DNA of 64,000 nucleotides from Arsenophonus sp052171895 (GTDB lineage Bacteria; Pseudomonadota; Gammaproteobacteria; Enterobacterales; Enterobacteriaceae): positions 186,001-250,000 of the forward strand of contig JBQMRN010000001.1 in assembly GCA_052171895.1 (NCBI GenBank), written 5' to 3'. The translations under genes and the position numbers were made by a program. Of this stretch, positions 1-8,145 are shown piece after piece; within the stretch, counting starts at the first letter, position 1, and each line of letters starts with the position of its first letter. Under the pieces are notes generated by a model. It made no database searches, was not told the origin of the DNA, and worked only from the letters and a program-made list of their open reading frames with translations.

Positions 1-225
1 GATTTTCGTGGTTTATCCACTAAATCATTTGATGGTCGAGGTAATTACAGCATGGGTATACGTGAACAAATCATCTTTCCTGAAATTGATTATGATAAAG
101 TGGATCGTGTATGTGGTTTAGATATTACTATTACTACTATTGCGAAATCAGATGATGAAGGGCTTGCACTGTTGATGGCGTTTAACTTTCCCTTCCGAAA
201 TAAGGCAGGGTATTTTTATGGCTAA
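1..225 (+). CDS. rplE: 50S ribosomal protein L5, C-terminal part
   Basis: The window opens in frame inside L5, a 5S rRNA-binding protein of the large subunit. The visible 74 residues match the L5 C-terminus (FRGLSTKSFDGRGNYSMGIR, then a stretch ending FPFR). In enterobacteria the protein stops just after FRK. Here the codons after FPFR read on as NKAGYFYG, with the stop at 223-225, inside the rpsN start region. One missing A at about 200 would explain this, so the protein probably carries an extra tail of about nine residues. First gene of the spc operon segment seen here; the N-terminus lies outside the window. Identity is certain, the altered end is read directly. Confidence 0.95.
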   Translation, partial: DFRGLSTKSFDGRGNYSMGIREQIIFPEIDYDKVDRVCGLDITITTIAKSDDEGLALLMAFNFPFRNKAGYFYG

Positions 226-523
226 ACAATCAATGAAAGCACGTGATGCCAAACGTGCAAAGTTAGCTGAAAAGTTTTTCGTAAAGCGAAGAGAATTGAA
301 AGCAATTATTTCTGATGTCAATGCATCTGATAAAGATTGTTGGAATGCTGTTCTTAAGCTGCAAACGCTGCCACGTGATTCAAGTCCTTCTCGTCGACGC
401 AACCGCTGTCGACAAACTGGGCGTCCGCATGGTTTTCTGCGGAAATTTGGTCTAAGTCGTATTAAAGTCCGTGAATCCGCTATGCGCGGTGAAATTCCGG
501 GCCTTAAGAAGGCTAGCTGGTAA
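218..523 (+). CDS. rpsN: 30S ribosomal protein S14
   Basis: Small-subunit protein S14, 101 residues, the usual length for the long zinc-free form. It has the basic N-terminus and the conserved block CRQTGRPHGFLRKFGLSR at about residues 64-81, followed by the GEIPGLKKASW ending. There is no CXXC zinc knuckle. The ATG at 218 follows a weak purine-rich stretch and overlaps the extended rplE end by 8 bases. Part of the spc operon between rplE and rpsH. It looks intact. Confidence 0.97.
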   Translation: MAKQSMKARDAKRAKLAEKFFVKRRELKAIISDVNASDKDCWNAVLKLQTLPRDSSPSRRRNRCRQTGRPHGFLRKFGLSRIKVRESAMRGEIPGLKKASW

Positions 524-557
524 TTTACCGCAAATTGAATCACTGGAGTAAAGAAAT

Positions 558-953
558 ATGAGTATGCAAGATCCTATTGCGGATATCTTAACTCGTATCC
601 GTAACGGTCAGGTAGCGAATAAAGCTTCGGTCAACATGCCTTCCGCTAAGCTAAAAGTAGCAATTGCTACAGTGCTTAAGGATGAAGGTTATATTGAAGA
701 TTATAAAATTGAAGGTGATATCAACAAGCGAACATTAGAAATTAAATTAAAATATTTTCAAGGTAAGCCTGTTGTTGAAATCATTCAGCGTATAAGCCGC
801 CCAAGTTTGCGTATCTATAAGAAAAAAGATGAGCTACCACAGGTTATGGCTGGTTTAGGCATTTCTATTATTTCTACTTCTAAAGGTGTCATGACTGATC
901 GTGCAGCTCGTCAAGCATGTTTAGGTGGAGAAATTCTCTGCTACGTAGCTTAA
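558..953 (+). CDS. rpsH: 30S ribosomal protein S8
   Basis: S8 binds 16S rRNA in the platform of the small subunit and in enterobacteria represses spc operon translation at the L5 start. 131 residues against 130 in E. coli; begins MSMQDPIADILTRIRNGQ and ends GGEILCYVA. The signature STSKGVMTDRAAR is present near residues 107-119. The start at 558 has a GGAG site nine bases upstream. A conserved Gly in QAGLGGE is replaced by Cys, a small change. Intact, in the spc operon. Confidence 0.97.
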   Translation: MSMQDPIADILTRIRNGQVANKASVNMPSAKLKVAIATVLKDEGYIEDYKIEGDINKRTLEIKLKYFQGKPVVEIIQRISRPSLRIYKKKDELPQVMAGLGISIISTSKGVMTDRAARQACLGGEILCYVA

Positions 954-968
954 TTCTGGAGGAAAAGA

Positions 969-1502
969 ATGTCTCGTGTAGCAAAAGCACCTGTAGTTAT
1001 TCCTAACAACGTAGAGGTTAAACTTGATGGTCAGGATATAGCCATTAAAGGTAAAAATGGCGAGCTTACTCGTACAATCCATAAAGCGGTTGTAGTCAAA
1101 TATGCTAATAATCAATTAACATTTGCAGCGCGTGAAGGTTTTGTTGATGCATGGGCACAAGCTGGTACGACACGTTCTTTATTGAATGCAATGGTTATTG
1201 GTGTTACCGAAGGTTTCACTAAGAAACTTCTGCTGGTTGGTGTCGGTTATCGTGCAGCTATTAAAGGCAATACTATAAGTTTGTCCTTAGGTTTTTCTCA
1301 TTTACTAGAGCATGCTGTGCCAGCAAGTATTATTGTGAAATGTCCTTCACAGACTGAAATTGTATTAGAAGGTGCAAATAAACAGGAAATTGGCCAAGTT
1401 GCAGCAGAATTGCGTGCTTACCGTCGTCCTGAACCTTATAAAGGTAAAGGTGTTCGTTACGCAGATGAAATAGTGCGTATTAAAGAAGCTAAGAAGAAGT
1501 AA
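969..1502 (+). CDS. rplF: 50S ribosomal protein L6
   Basis: L6 sits near the factor-binding site of the large subunit. 177 residues, the family length. It begins MSRVAKAPVVIPNNVEVKL and carries the C-terminal signature PEPYKGKGVRYADE at about residues 156-169, followed by a lysine-rich tail. A GGAGG site lies just upstream of the ATG. Gap of 15 bases from rpsH and 9 bases to rplR, typical of the spc operon. Intact. Confidence 0.97.
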   Translation: MSRVAKAPVVIPNNVEVKLDGQDIAIKGKNGELTRTIHKAVVVKYANNQLTFAAREGFVDAWAQAGTTRSLLNAMVIGVTEGFTKKLLLVGVGYRAAIKGNTISLSLGFSHLLEHAVPASIIVKCPSQTEIVLEGANKQEIGQVAAELRAYRRPEPYKGKGVRYADEIVRIKEAKKK

Positions 1503-1511
1503 GATAATTCT

Positions 1512-1865
1512 ATGAATAAGAAAGTAGCTCGTATACGTCGTGCTACCCGTGCACGACATAAACTTCATGAACTTGGTGCAACACGCTTGGTGGTACATCG
1601 TACCCCTCGTCATATTTATGCGCAGGTTATTGCACCAAAGGGTTCTAAAACTCTACTGGTTGCTTCTACTACAGAAAAAACTATTAATGAGCAAGTAAAG
1701 TATACAGGAAATAAAGAAGCTGCAGCAATAGTTGGTAAATTAATTGCTGAACGTGCGTTGGGAAAAGGTATTAAAGAAGTTGCTTTTGACCGTTCTGGTT
1801 TCCAATATCATGGTCGAGTCCAGGCACTGGCAGATGCTGCCCGTCAAGCTGGCCTTCAGTTCTAA
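1512..1865 (+). CDS. rplR: 50S ribosomal protein L18
   Basis: L18 binds 5S rRNA together with L5 and L25. 117 residues, as in E. coli. Begins MNKKVARIRRATRARHKL, very basic at the N-terminus, and ends with the family's GFQYHGRVQALADAAR block and AGLQF. Lies between rplF and rpsE in the standard order. Intact. Confidence 0.97.
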   Translation: MNKKVARIRRATRARHKLHELGATRLVVHRTPRHIYAQVIAPKGSKTLLVASTTEKTINEQVKYTGNKEAAAIVGKLIAERALGKGIKEVAFDRSGFQYHGRVQALADAARQAGLQF

Positions 1866-1882
1866 AGTAGAGGTGCAAGATG

Positions 1883-2383
1883 ATGTCTCACATCGAAAAA
1901 CAAACTGGCGAACTGCAGGAAAAGCTGATTGCGGTAAATCGTGTAGCAAAAACCGTTAAAGGTGGCCGTATTTTTAGTTTTACAGCACTAACTGTTGTTG
2001 GTGATGGTAACGGTCGTGTTGGTTTTGGGTACGGTAAGGCACGTGAAGTTCCGGCAGCAATCCAGAAAGCGATGGAAAAAGCTCGTCGAAATATGAAAAA
2101 CGTTGCTCTCAATAATGGTACTTTGTATCATTCTGTAAAAGGTGCTCACACAGGTTCTCGTGTGTTTATGCAACCAGCTTATGAAGGTACAGGTATAATT
2201 GCAGGCGGTGCAATGCGTGCTCTGTTGGAAGTCGCAGGTATTCATAACGTACTGGCTAAAACCTATGGTTCCACAAACCCAATTAACGTTGTTCGTGCAA
2301 CGCTTGATGCTTTAAACACTATGAAGTCTCCAGAAATGGTTGCAGCTAAGCGTGGTAAATCTGTTGAAGAAATTCTGTGGTAA
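1883..2383 (+). CDS. rpsE: 30S ribosomal protein S5
   Basis: S5 contributes to decoding accuracy and mRNA unwinding at the ribosome entry site. Two ATG codons are adjacent at 1880 and 1883; the second gives MSHIEKQTGELQEKLIAVNR, which matches the family start. 166 residues, one fewer than E. coli, because the end is EEILW rather than EEILGK. Contains the S5 RNA-binding motif GGRIFSFTALTVVGDGNGR (about residues 28-46) and a glycine-rich stretch GIIAGGAMRA. A GAGGTG site precedes the start. Intact. Confidence 0.97.
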   Translation: MSHIEKQTGELQEKLIAVNRVAKTVKGGRIFSFTALTVVGDGNGRVGFGYGKAREVPAAIQKAMEKARRNMKNVALNNGTLYHSVKGAHTGSRVFMQPAYEGTGIIAGGAMRALLEVAGIHNVLAKTYGSTNPINVVRATLDALNTMKSPEMVAAKRGKSVEEILW

Positions 2384-2389
2384 TGAAGC

Positions 2390-2569
2390 ATGATTAAAAC
2401 TATTAAAATTACACAATTTCGTAGTTCTATTGGTCGTTTGCCAAAACATAAGGCAAATTTGATTGGTTTAGGTCTGCGTCGTATCGGTTATACCGTAGAA
2501 CGTGAAGATACACCAGCGATCCGCGGCATGATCAATTTGATTTCCTACATGGTTAAAGTTGAGGAGTAG
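2390..2569 (+). CDS. rpmD: 50S ribosomal protein L30
   Basis: A small gene of 59 codons, the usual L30 length. The product begins MIKTIKITQFRSSIGR and ends YMVKVEE. L30 is a bacterial large-subunit protein close to the 5S rRNA region. It starts 7 bases after the rpsE stop and ends 7 bases before rplO, exactly the spc operon position. Intact. Confidence 0.96.
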   Translation: MIKTIKITQFRSSIGRLPKHKANLIGLGLRRIGYTVEREDTPAIRGMINLISYMVKVEE

Positions 2570-2576
2570 TAAGCAG

Positions 2577-3014
2577 ATGCGCTTAAATACTTTATCTCCA
2601 GCTGAAGGTGCTAAACATGTACATAAACGCGTCGGTCGTGGTATTGGTTCCGGTTTTGGTAAAACTTGCGGACGTGGTCACAAAGGTCAGAAATCTCGTT
2701 CTGGCGGATGGGGGGGGCGTCGTGGTTTTGAAGGTGGTCAGATGCCTCTATATCGTCGTTTACCGAAATTTGGTTTTACTTCACGTAAAGTAATGATTAC
2801 TGCAGAAGTTCGTTTATCAGATTTTGCTAAAGTTGAAGGTAATGTCATTGATCTGAATACCCTGAAAGCTGCTAATATAGTTAGTATACAAATAGAATAT
2901 GCAAAAGTTATTCTTTCTGGTAATGTTAATCGTCCAGTAACTGTACGTGGTTTTCGTGTAACAAAAGGTGCACGGACTGCAATTGAAGCGGCTGGTGGTA
3001 AAATTGAGGAATAA
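2577..3014 (+). CDS. rplO: 50S ribosomal protein L15
   Basis: L15 is an early large-subunit assembly protein with a long glycine- and basic-rich N-terminal extension that threads into 23S rRNA. 145 residues against 144 in E. coli; starts MRLNTLSPAEGAKH. The Gly/Arg/Lys stretch runs from about residue 20 to 60 (GRGIGSGFGKTCGRGHKGQK). The ATG at 2577 fits the family better than the upstream in-frame TTG at 2559. Intact and just upstream of secY. Confidence 0.96.
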   Translation: MRLNTLSPAEGAKHVHKRVGRGIGSGFGKTCGRGHKGQKSRSGGWGGRRGFEGGQMPLYRRLPKFGFTSRKVMITAEVRLSDFAKVEGNVIDLNTLKAANIVSIQIEYAKVILSGNVNRPVTVRGFRVTKGARTAIEAAGGKIEE

Positions 3015-3023
3015 GTTACAGAG

Positions 3024-4361
3024 ATGGTGAAACAACAACCAGGTTTATATTTTCAAAGTGCTAAAGGTGGTATAAGTGAACTTAAACGCAGGTTTTTGTT
3101 TGTTATTGTGGCGCTGATTGTTTTCCGTATTGGTTCTTTTATTCCTATTCCTGGAATAAATGCCACTGTGCTTGCTAAATTGCTTGAACAGCAAAGAGGA
3201 ACTATTATTGAAATGTTTAATATGTTTTCTGGTGGTGCGCTTAGTCGTGCTTCTATCTTTGCATTGGGAATTATGCCTTATATTTCGGCATCGATTATTG
3301 TCCAATTACTGACTGTAGTTAATCCACGGCTAGCAGAGATTAAGAAAGAAGGGGAAGCCGGTCGTCGTAAGATTAGTCAATATACGCGTTATGGTACTTT
3401 GGTATTAGCGATATTCCAATCTATTGGAATTGCAACAGGTTTACCCAATATGGCGAGAATGCAGGGGCTAGTTATCAATCCTGGGTTTCCATTTTATTTC
3501 ACGGCTGTTATTAGTTTAGTGACAGGAACAATGTTTTTGATGTGGGTAGGCGAGCAAATTACTGAAAAAGGTATTGGAAATGGTATTTCTATCATTATCT
3601 TTGCAGGTATAGTTGCCGGGCTCCCGCCTGCCATTGGCCATACCATTGAACAAGCTCGGCAAGGCGATTTGCACTTCCTGCTTCTATTATTGGTCGTAGT
3701 TTTAGTGTTTGCTGTAACTTGTTTTGTTGTTTTTATGGAGCGTGGACAGCGTCGCATAGTTGTTAATTACGCAAAACGTCAACAAGGTCGTCGTATTTAT
3801 GCTGCGCAAAGTACACATTTACCATTGAAAGTGAATATGGCAGGTGTTATTCCTGCAATTTTTGCTTCCAGTATTATACTGTTTCCTGGTACAATAGCTT
3901 CCTGGTTTGGTGAAGGAAGAGGAACAGGTTTTGGAGGGTTGCTGACAACTATTTCAATGTATTTGCAGCCATCTCAACCGCTTTATGTGTTGCTTTATGC
4001 AACTGCAATTATCTTCTTTTGTTTCTTGTATACGGCATTAGTTTTTAATCCGAGAGAGACAGCAGATAATTTGAAAAAGTCTGGTGTATTTGTACCAGGA
4101 ATTCGTCCTGGAGAGCAAACAGCTAAGTATATTGATAAAGTAATGATGCGCTTAACATTAGTAGGCGCATTGTACATTACTTTTATTTGCTTAATCCCAG
4201 AATTTATGCGTGATGCAATGAAAGTTCCATTCTATTTTGGTGGTACTTCACTTCTTATTGTCGTTGTTGTTATTATGGACTTTATGGCTCAAGTGCAAAC
4301 TTTTATGATGTCAAGTCAATATGAGTCTGCATTAAAAAAAGCAAATCTTAAAGGCAAATGA
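3024..4361 (+). CDS. secY: Protein translocase channel subunit SecY
   Basis: SecY is the channel of the SecYEG translocon in the inner membrane. 445 residues against 443 in E. coli. About ten hydrophobic segments are visible, beginning with residues 24-43. The plug region follows the first segment, and the conserved cytoplasmic loops TRYGTLVLAIFQ, NYAKRQQGRRIYAAQSTHLP and NPRETADNLKKSG are intact. The C-terminus QYESALKKANLKGK matches the family. It is the usual distal spc operon gene, 9 bases after rplO and 43 bases before rpmJ. Confidence 0.97.
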   Translation: MVKQQPGLYFQSAKGGISELKRRFLFVIVALIVFRIGSFIPIPGINATVLAKLLEQQRGTIIEMFNMFSGGALSRASIFALGIMPYISASIIVQLLTVVNPRLAEIKKEGEAGRRKISQYTRYGTLVLAIFQSIGIATGLPNMARMQGLVINPGFPFYFTAVISLVTGTMFLMWVGEQITEKGIGNGISIIIFAGIVAGLPPAIGHTIEQARQGDLHFLLLLLVVVLVFAVTCFVVFMERGQRRIVVNYAKRQQGRRIYAAQSTHLPLKVNMAGVIPAIFASSIILFPGTIASWFGEGRGTGFGGLLTTISMYLQPSQPLYVLLYATAIIFFCFLYTALVFNPRETADNLKKSGVFVPGIRPGEQTAKYIDKVMMRLTLVGALYITFICLIPEFMRDAMKVPFYFGGTSLLIVVVVIMDFMAQVQTFMMSSQYESALKKANLKGK

Positions 4362-4404
4362 TTGCCTTTAAATTAATTTGCTTTGAAGATTACGGAGAGT
4401 AAAA

Positions 4405-4521
4405 ATGAAAGTCGGTGCTTCAATCAAGAAATTATGCCGTAACTGTAAAATCATTAAACGTAATGATATTCTTCGTGTGATTTGCAGTATTGAACCGAGA
4501 CATAAACAGCGGCAAGGTTAA
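4405..4521 (+). CDS. rpmJ: 50S ribosomal protein L36
   Basis: A 38-codon gene. The product begins MKVGASIKKLCRNCKI and ends with RHKQRQG. It has the zinc-binding pattern CxxC (residues 11 and 14), a third Cys near 27 and His at 33, so this is the zinc form of L36. A GGAGAG site lies upstream of the ATG. Closes the spc operon; a leader region for the next operon follows. Confidence 0.95.
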   Translation: MKVGASIKKLCRNCKIIKRNDILRVICSIEPRHKQRQG

Positions 4522-4589
4522 AAAAAGCATTTTTCTTGTAAACTTGGATTAAGTGAGCTGGCTAAAGTTAGCCATTCAAACTTATTTTC

Positions 4590-4674
4590 GAAGAAATAAG
4601 TAACTGTTTAAGTATCCTTTGAAAGCGGGCTTTTCAGTACAGTTATAAAGTATTTTACTTTAGGAGTGCATAGT
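4590..4674 (+). promoter_or_regulatory. Alpha operon leader, probable S4 translational repression site
   Basis: The DNA between rpmJ and rpsM contains a block (GGGCTTTTCAGTACAG near 4628, then TTTAGGAGTGCATAGTG up to rpsM) that closely resembles the E. coli alpha operon leader. In E. coli, ribosomal protein S4 binds a pseudoknot there and blocks translation of rpsM. The resemblance is from memory of the E. coli sequence; the fold was not computed. A short GGCTAA/TTAGCC hairpin at 4560-4573 lies just upstream. Confidence 0.5.
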
Positions 4675-5031
4675 GTGGCCCGTATAGCAGGCATTAACAT
4701 TTCTGATCATGAGCATACCGTAATTGGTTTAAGATCGATTTACGGTATTGGTAAAACACGCTCACAGTTAATATGTGAAGCAACTAATATTGCTGAGCAT
4801 GTTAAGTTCAGTGAACTTTCTGAAGAGCAAATTGATAAGTTACGTGACGAAGTCGCTAAATATATTGTTGAAGGTGATTTGCGTCGTAAAATTACTCTAA
4901 GCATTAAGCGTCTGATGGATATTGGTTGCTATCGTGGGTTACGTCACCGCCGTGGTCTTCCTGTACGTGGTCAGCGTACTAAGACTAACGCACGTACCCG
5001 AAAGGGTCCGCGTAAGCTAATCAAGAAATAA
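4675..5031 (+). CDS. rpsM: 30S ribosomal protein S13
   Basis: S13 lies in the small-subunit head and contacts tRNA and L5. With the GTG start at 4675 the protein is 118 residues, the E. coli length, beginning (M)ARIAGINISDHEH. An AGGAG site at 4662-4666 is correctly spaced for this GTG; the in-frame GTG at 4666 has no room for one. The helix-hairpin-helix motif IYGIGKTRS and the tail GQRTKTNARTRKGPR are intact. First gene of the alpha operon. Confidence 0.96.
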   Translation: MARIAGINISDHEHTVIGLRSIYGIGKTRSQLICEATNIAEHVKFSELSEEQIDKLRDEVAKYIVEGDLRRKITLSIKRLMDIGCYRGLRHRRGLPVRGQRTKTNARTRKGPRKLIKK

Positions 5032-5047
5032 GCCGGAGTATTAAATA

Positions 5048-5437
5048 ATGGCAAAGGCATCTATTCGTACACGTAAACGTGTAAAAAAACAAGTTTTAGA
5101 CGGTGTAGCTCATATCCATGCTTCTTTTAATAACACAATTGTTAGCATAACTGATCGTCAGGGTAATGTATTGGGTTGGGCAACCGCAGGTGGTTCTGGT
5201 TTTCGTGGTTCTCGCAAGTCTACTCCGTTTGCAGCTCAAGTTGCAGCAGAACGTTGTGCTGATGCAGTGAAAGAGTACGGAATCAAAAACTTAGAAGTTA
5301 TGGTTAAAGGACCTGGTCCTGGCCGTGAGTCAACTATCCGTGCATTAAATGCAGCTGGTTTCCGCATTACTAACATTACTGATGTGACTCCGATCCCTCA
5401 TAACGGTTGTCGTCCACCGAAGAAACGTCGTGTTTAA
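5048..5437 (+). CDS. rpsK: 30S ribosomal protein S11
   Basis: S11 forms part of the platform and mRNA exit path. 129 residues as in E. coli, starting MAKASIRTRKRVKKQV. The signature NTIVSITDRQGNVLGWATAG is present near residue 30, and the end is PIPHNGCRPPKKRRV. Starts 16 bases after rpsM in the alpha operon. Intact. Confidence 0.97.
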   Translation: MAKASIRTRKRVKKQVLDGVAHIHASFNNTIVSITDRQGNVLGWATAGGSGFRGSRKSTPFAAQVAAERCADAVKEYGIKNLEVMVKGPGPGRESTIRALNAAGFRITNITDVTPIPHNGCRPPKKRRV

Positions 5438-5472
5438 TTATGTTGCGTTTTTTAGGATCTTTGGAGAAAGAA

Positions 5473-6093
5473 ATGGGTAGATATTTGGGTCCTAAGCTCA
5501 AGCTGAGCCGTCGTGAAGGTACAGATCTTTTTCTTAAGTCTGGCGTTCGCACAATTGATACCAAGTGTAAATTAGAACAGGTACCAGGAGAGCATGGTGC
5601 ACGTAAACTGCGACTATCTGATTATGGTGTTCAGTTACGCGAGAAACAAAAAGTTCGTCGTATTTACGGTGTTTTAGAACGTCAATTCCGTAATTATTAT
5701 AAAGAAGCAACACGATTGAAAGGTAATACAGGCGAAAATTTGCTGAATTTGCTTGAAGGTCGTTTAGATAATACTGTTTATCGTATGGGCTTTGGCGCAA
5801 CACGTGCGGAAGCACGTCAGATGGTTAGCCATAAAGCTATCATGGTAAATAGTCAAATCGTTAATATTGCTTCTTATCAGGTTTCACAGAATGACGTTAT
5901 CAGCGTTCGTGAAAAAGCAAAAAAACAGTCTCGTATTAAAGCTGCTTTAGAGCTTGCTGAACAGCGTGAGAAGCCAAGTTGGCTGGAGGTTGATGCGGTT
6001 AAGATGGAGGGTATCTTCAAACGTATTCCTGAACGGAGTGATCTATCTGCTGACATTAATGAACACTTGATCGTCGAGTTTTACTCTAAGTAA
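5473..6093 (+). CDS. rpsD: 30S ribosomal protein S4
   Basis: S4 nucleates 16S rRNA folding and represses the alpha operon. From the ATG at 5473 (GGAG ten bases upstream) the product is 206 residues, the E. coli length, beginning MGRYLGPKLKLSRREGTD. The S4 RNA-binding domain lies at about residues 95-160 (RLDNTVYRMGFGATRAEAR). The end is NEHLIVEFYSK. The frame stays open upstream to 5407, but that extension overlaps rpsK and is not conserved. Intact. Confidence 0.97.
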   Translation: MGRYLGPKLKLSRREGTDLFLKSGVRTIDTKCKLEQVPGEHGARKLRLSDYGVQLREKQKVRRIYGVLERQFRNYYKEATRLKGNTGENLLNLLEGRLDNTVYRMGFGATRAEARQMVSHKAIMVNSQIVNIASYQVSQNDVISVREKAKKQSRIKAALELAEQREKPSWLEVDAVKMEGIFKRIPERSDLSADINEHLIVEFYSK

Positions 6094-6120
6094 AGCTTAG
6101 TACCAAAGAGAGAGGACACA

Positions 6121-7110
6121 ATGCATGGTTCTGTGACAGAATTTCTTAAACCGCGCCTGGTTGATATCGAGCAAATTACTTCAAAGCACGCTAAGGTAAC
6201 CCTTGAACCGTTAGAACGTGGCTTTGGTCATACTCTTGGTAACGCACTACGCCGTATTTTACTTTCATCTACGCCGGGTTGTGCTGTGACCGAGGTTAAA
6301 ATTGATGGTGTACTGCATGAGTACAGTACTAAAGAAGGTGTGCAGGAAGATATTCTGGAGATTCTCCTTAACCTAAAAGGTCTGGCGGTAAAAATTCACG
6401 GAAAAGATGAAGTTATTCTGACCTTAAATAAATCAGGAATTGGCCCTGTTACTGCTGGCGATATCACCCATAATGATGATATCGAAATTGTTAAGCCGCA
6501 ACATCTTATCTGCCATCTAACTGATGAAATCGCAGTTATTAATATGTCTATTAAAGTACAGCGTGGTCGTGGATATGTGCCTGCTTTTACCCGTATTCAT
6601 TCGGAAGAAGATGAGCGCCAAATTGGACGTTTATTAGTTGATGCATGCTATAGCCCTGTAGAGCGTATTGCCTATAATGTTGAAGCGACACGTGTAGAAC
6701 AACGGACTGATTTGGATAAGTTGGTTATCGAGATGGAAACTAACGGAACAATCGATCCAGAAGAAGCAATTCGTCGAGCAGCAACTATCTTGGCTGAACA
6801 ACTCGAAGCTTTCGTTGATTTACGCGATGTTGCTAAAGTTGAAGTTAAAGATGAGAAGCCAGAGTTCGATCCGATTCTACTGCGTGCAGTAGACGATCTA
6901 GAATTAACTGTCCGTTCTGCTAACTGTTTAAAAGCAGAAGCTATCCACTACATTGGTGATTTGGTTCAGCGTACTGAAGTTGAGTTGCTTAAAACGCCTA
7001 ATCTCGGTAAAAAATCACTTACTGAAATTAAGGATGTTTTGGCATCAAGAGGTTTATCGCTAGGCATGCGTCTAGAAAATTGGCCTCCAGGAAGTATTGC
7101 TGATGAATGA
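6121..7110 (+). CDS. rpoA: DNA-directed RNA polymerase alpha subunit
   Basis: The alpha subunit starts RNA polymerase assembly and contacts activators and UP elements. 329 residues, exactly the E. coli length. The N-terminal dimerisation domain covers about 1-235 (FGHTLGNALRRILLSS near 35-50) and the C-terminal DNA-binding domain about 250-329, including the DLELTVRSANCLKAEAIHY helix with Arg265. A GAGAGGA site precedes the ATG. Fourth gene of the alpha operon; intact. Confidence 0.98.
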   Translation: MHGSVTEFLKPRLVDIEQITSKHAKVTLEPLERGFGHTLGNALRRILLSSTPGCAVTEVKIDGVLHEYSTKEGVQEDILEILLNLKGLAVKIHGKDEVILTLNKSGIGPVTAGDITHNDDIEIVKPQHLICHLTDEIAVINMSIKVQRGRGYVPAFTRIHSEEDERQIGRLLVDACYSPVERIAYNVEATRVEQRTDLDKLVIEMETNGTIDPEEAIRRAATILAEQLEAFVDLRDVAKVEVKDEKPEFDPILLRAVDDLELTVRSANCLKAEAIHYIGDLVQRTEVELLKTPNLGKKSLTEIKDVLASRGLSLGMRLENWPPGSIADE

Positions 7111-7150
7111 GATTATAGGTTAATTCTTACTAAGAAGGATAAAGGGTGTC

Positions 7151-7540
7151 ATGCGCCATCGTAAGAGTGGTCGTCAATTAAACCGGAATACTAGCCATCG
7201 CCAAGCTATGTTTCGTAACATGGCTGGTTCTTTAGTTCGTCATGAGATTATCAAGACAACTTTACCAAAGGCGAAAGAGTTGCGTCGTGTCGTTGAGCCA
7301 CTAATTACTCTTGCCAAGACAGACAGCGTAGCTAATCGTCGTCTTGCATTTTCTCGTACTCGTGATAATGCGATAGTGGCAAAATTATTTAATGAACTTG
7401 GACCACGTTTCGCAAGTCGTGCAGGTGGTTATACTCGTATTATGAAGTGTGGCTTTCGAACAGGTGACAATGCACCAATGGCTTATATTGAGCTTGTTGA
7501 TCGTACTGTTGAGTCTCAGGCAGAAGTAACTGAAGAATAA
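7151..7540 (+). CDS. rplQ: 50S ribosomal protein L17
   Basis: L17 is the last gene of the alpha operon. 129 residues against 127 in E. coli; starts MRHRKSGRQLNRNTSHRQAM and carries the conserved MFRNMAGSLVRHEIIKTT block. It ends with an acidic tail. The start has a purine-rich AAGAAGG site. Intact. Beyond it the conserved gene order continues only as a zntR fragment. Confidence 0.97.
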   Translation: MRHRKSGRQLNRNTSHRQAMFRNMAGSLVRHEIIKTTLPKAKELRRVVEPLITLAKTDSVANRRLAFSRTRDNAIVAKLFNELGPRFASRAGGYTRIMKCGFRTGDNAPMAYIELVDRTVESQAEVTEE

Positions 7541-7659
7541 ATTTGTAATTATATAAAAACTGGGATTAATTTCTATTTTTTATTATTTAAAATTTAACTT
7601 TTTCGTTTCATAGTTTGCTATTAAAGTGAACTATGTTTATATATGTATAAGAGGTAGTT

Positions 7660-7910
7660 ATGTATCATATAGCTAGCTTAGCTAAGTTAACAGATATTAT
7701 TATAGACACAATTCGTTTTTATGAAAAACAAGGGTTAATGGAAATATCCTAATCATATAAAAATCTGTTATCATCTTTATAATAAAAGATTTACAACGTT
7801 TATGTTTTATTTGTTATGATAAGGAGTTAGGTTTTACTTCTAAATCAATTTAAGAAGTATGCTCTATTCGCTTTATCCTGCTTATTCTGCTTGCCAGAAG
7901 TCGAAATATA
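7660..7910 (+). pseudogene. zntR: Broken zinc-responsive MerR-type regulator
   Basis: A GAGG site precedes an ATG at 7660 and a readable N-terminus MYHIASLAKLTDIIIDTIRF, followed by YEKQGLMEIS and a stop. This matches the DNA-binding helix region of ZntR, the MerR-family activator of zinc export, which lies downstream of rplQ in E. coli. Later frames still show pieces resembling the metal-binding part (PAYSACQKSKY near 7880). The 3' end is cut by an IS256 remnant at 7911. Not functional. Confidence 0.7.
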
Positions 7911-8145
7911 AGTTATTAGTAAATCTAGTCTATGTCGATCAAGTTATGTTCCACTCTGGAGATGCTTGGTGAATCTGTTCTCTATACTTAAATTTAACGT
8001 TGTTTACCACCAGGGTCACTAGCTCAAGTCCTCTTAGCCAGTCCTAGCTTTTATTAGCAGATAGAAGCGGCTTAAATAGCATTGAAATGGTTGTTTTCCA
8101 ACTACACAATTTTTACCTCAATTTCGTTGCCTCAGTAGTTAGGGT
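7911..8145 (-). mobile_element. IS256-family remnant 1, transposase 3' end
   Basis: Begins with the family's terminal repeat (AGTTATTAGTAAATCT) and continues with the end of the transposase gene on the minus strand, seen from shared segments such as the one around 7985-8010 and ATTGAAATGGTTGTTTT near 8082. It fades out near 8145. About 235 bases of an element of roughly 1.4 kb. Lies against the truncated zntR. Confidence 0.75.
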
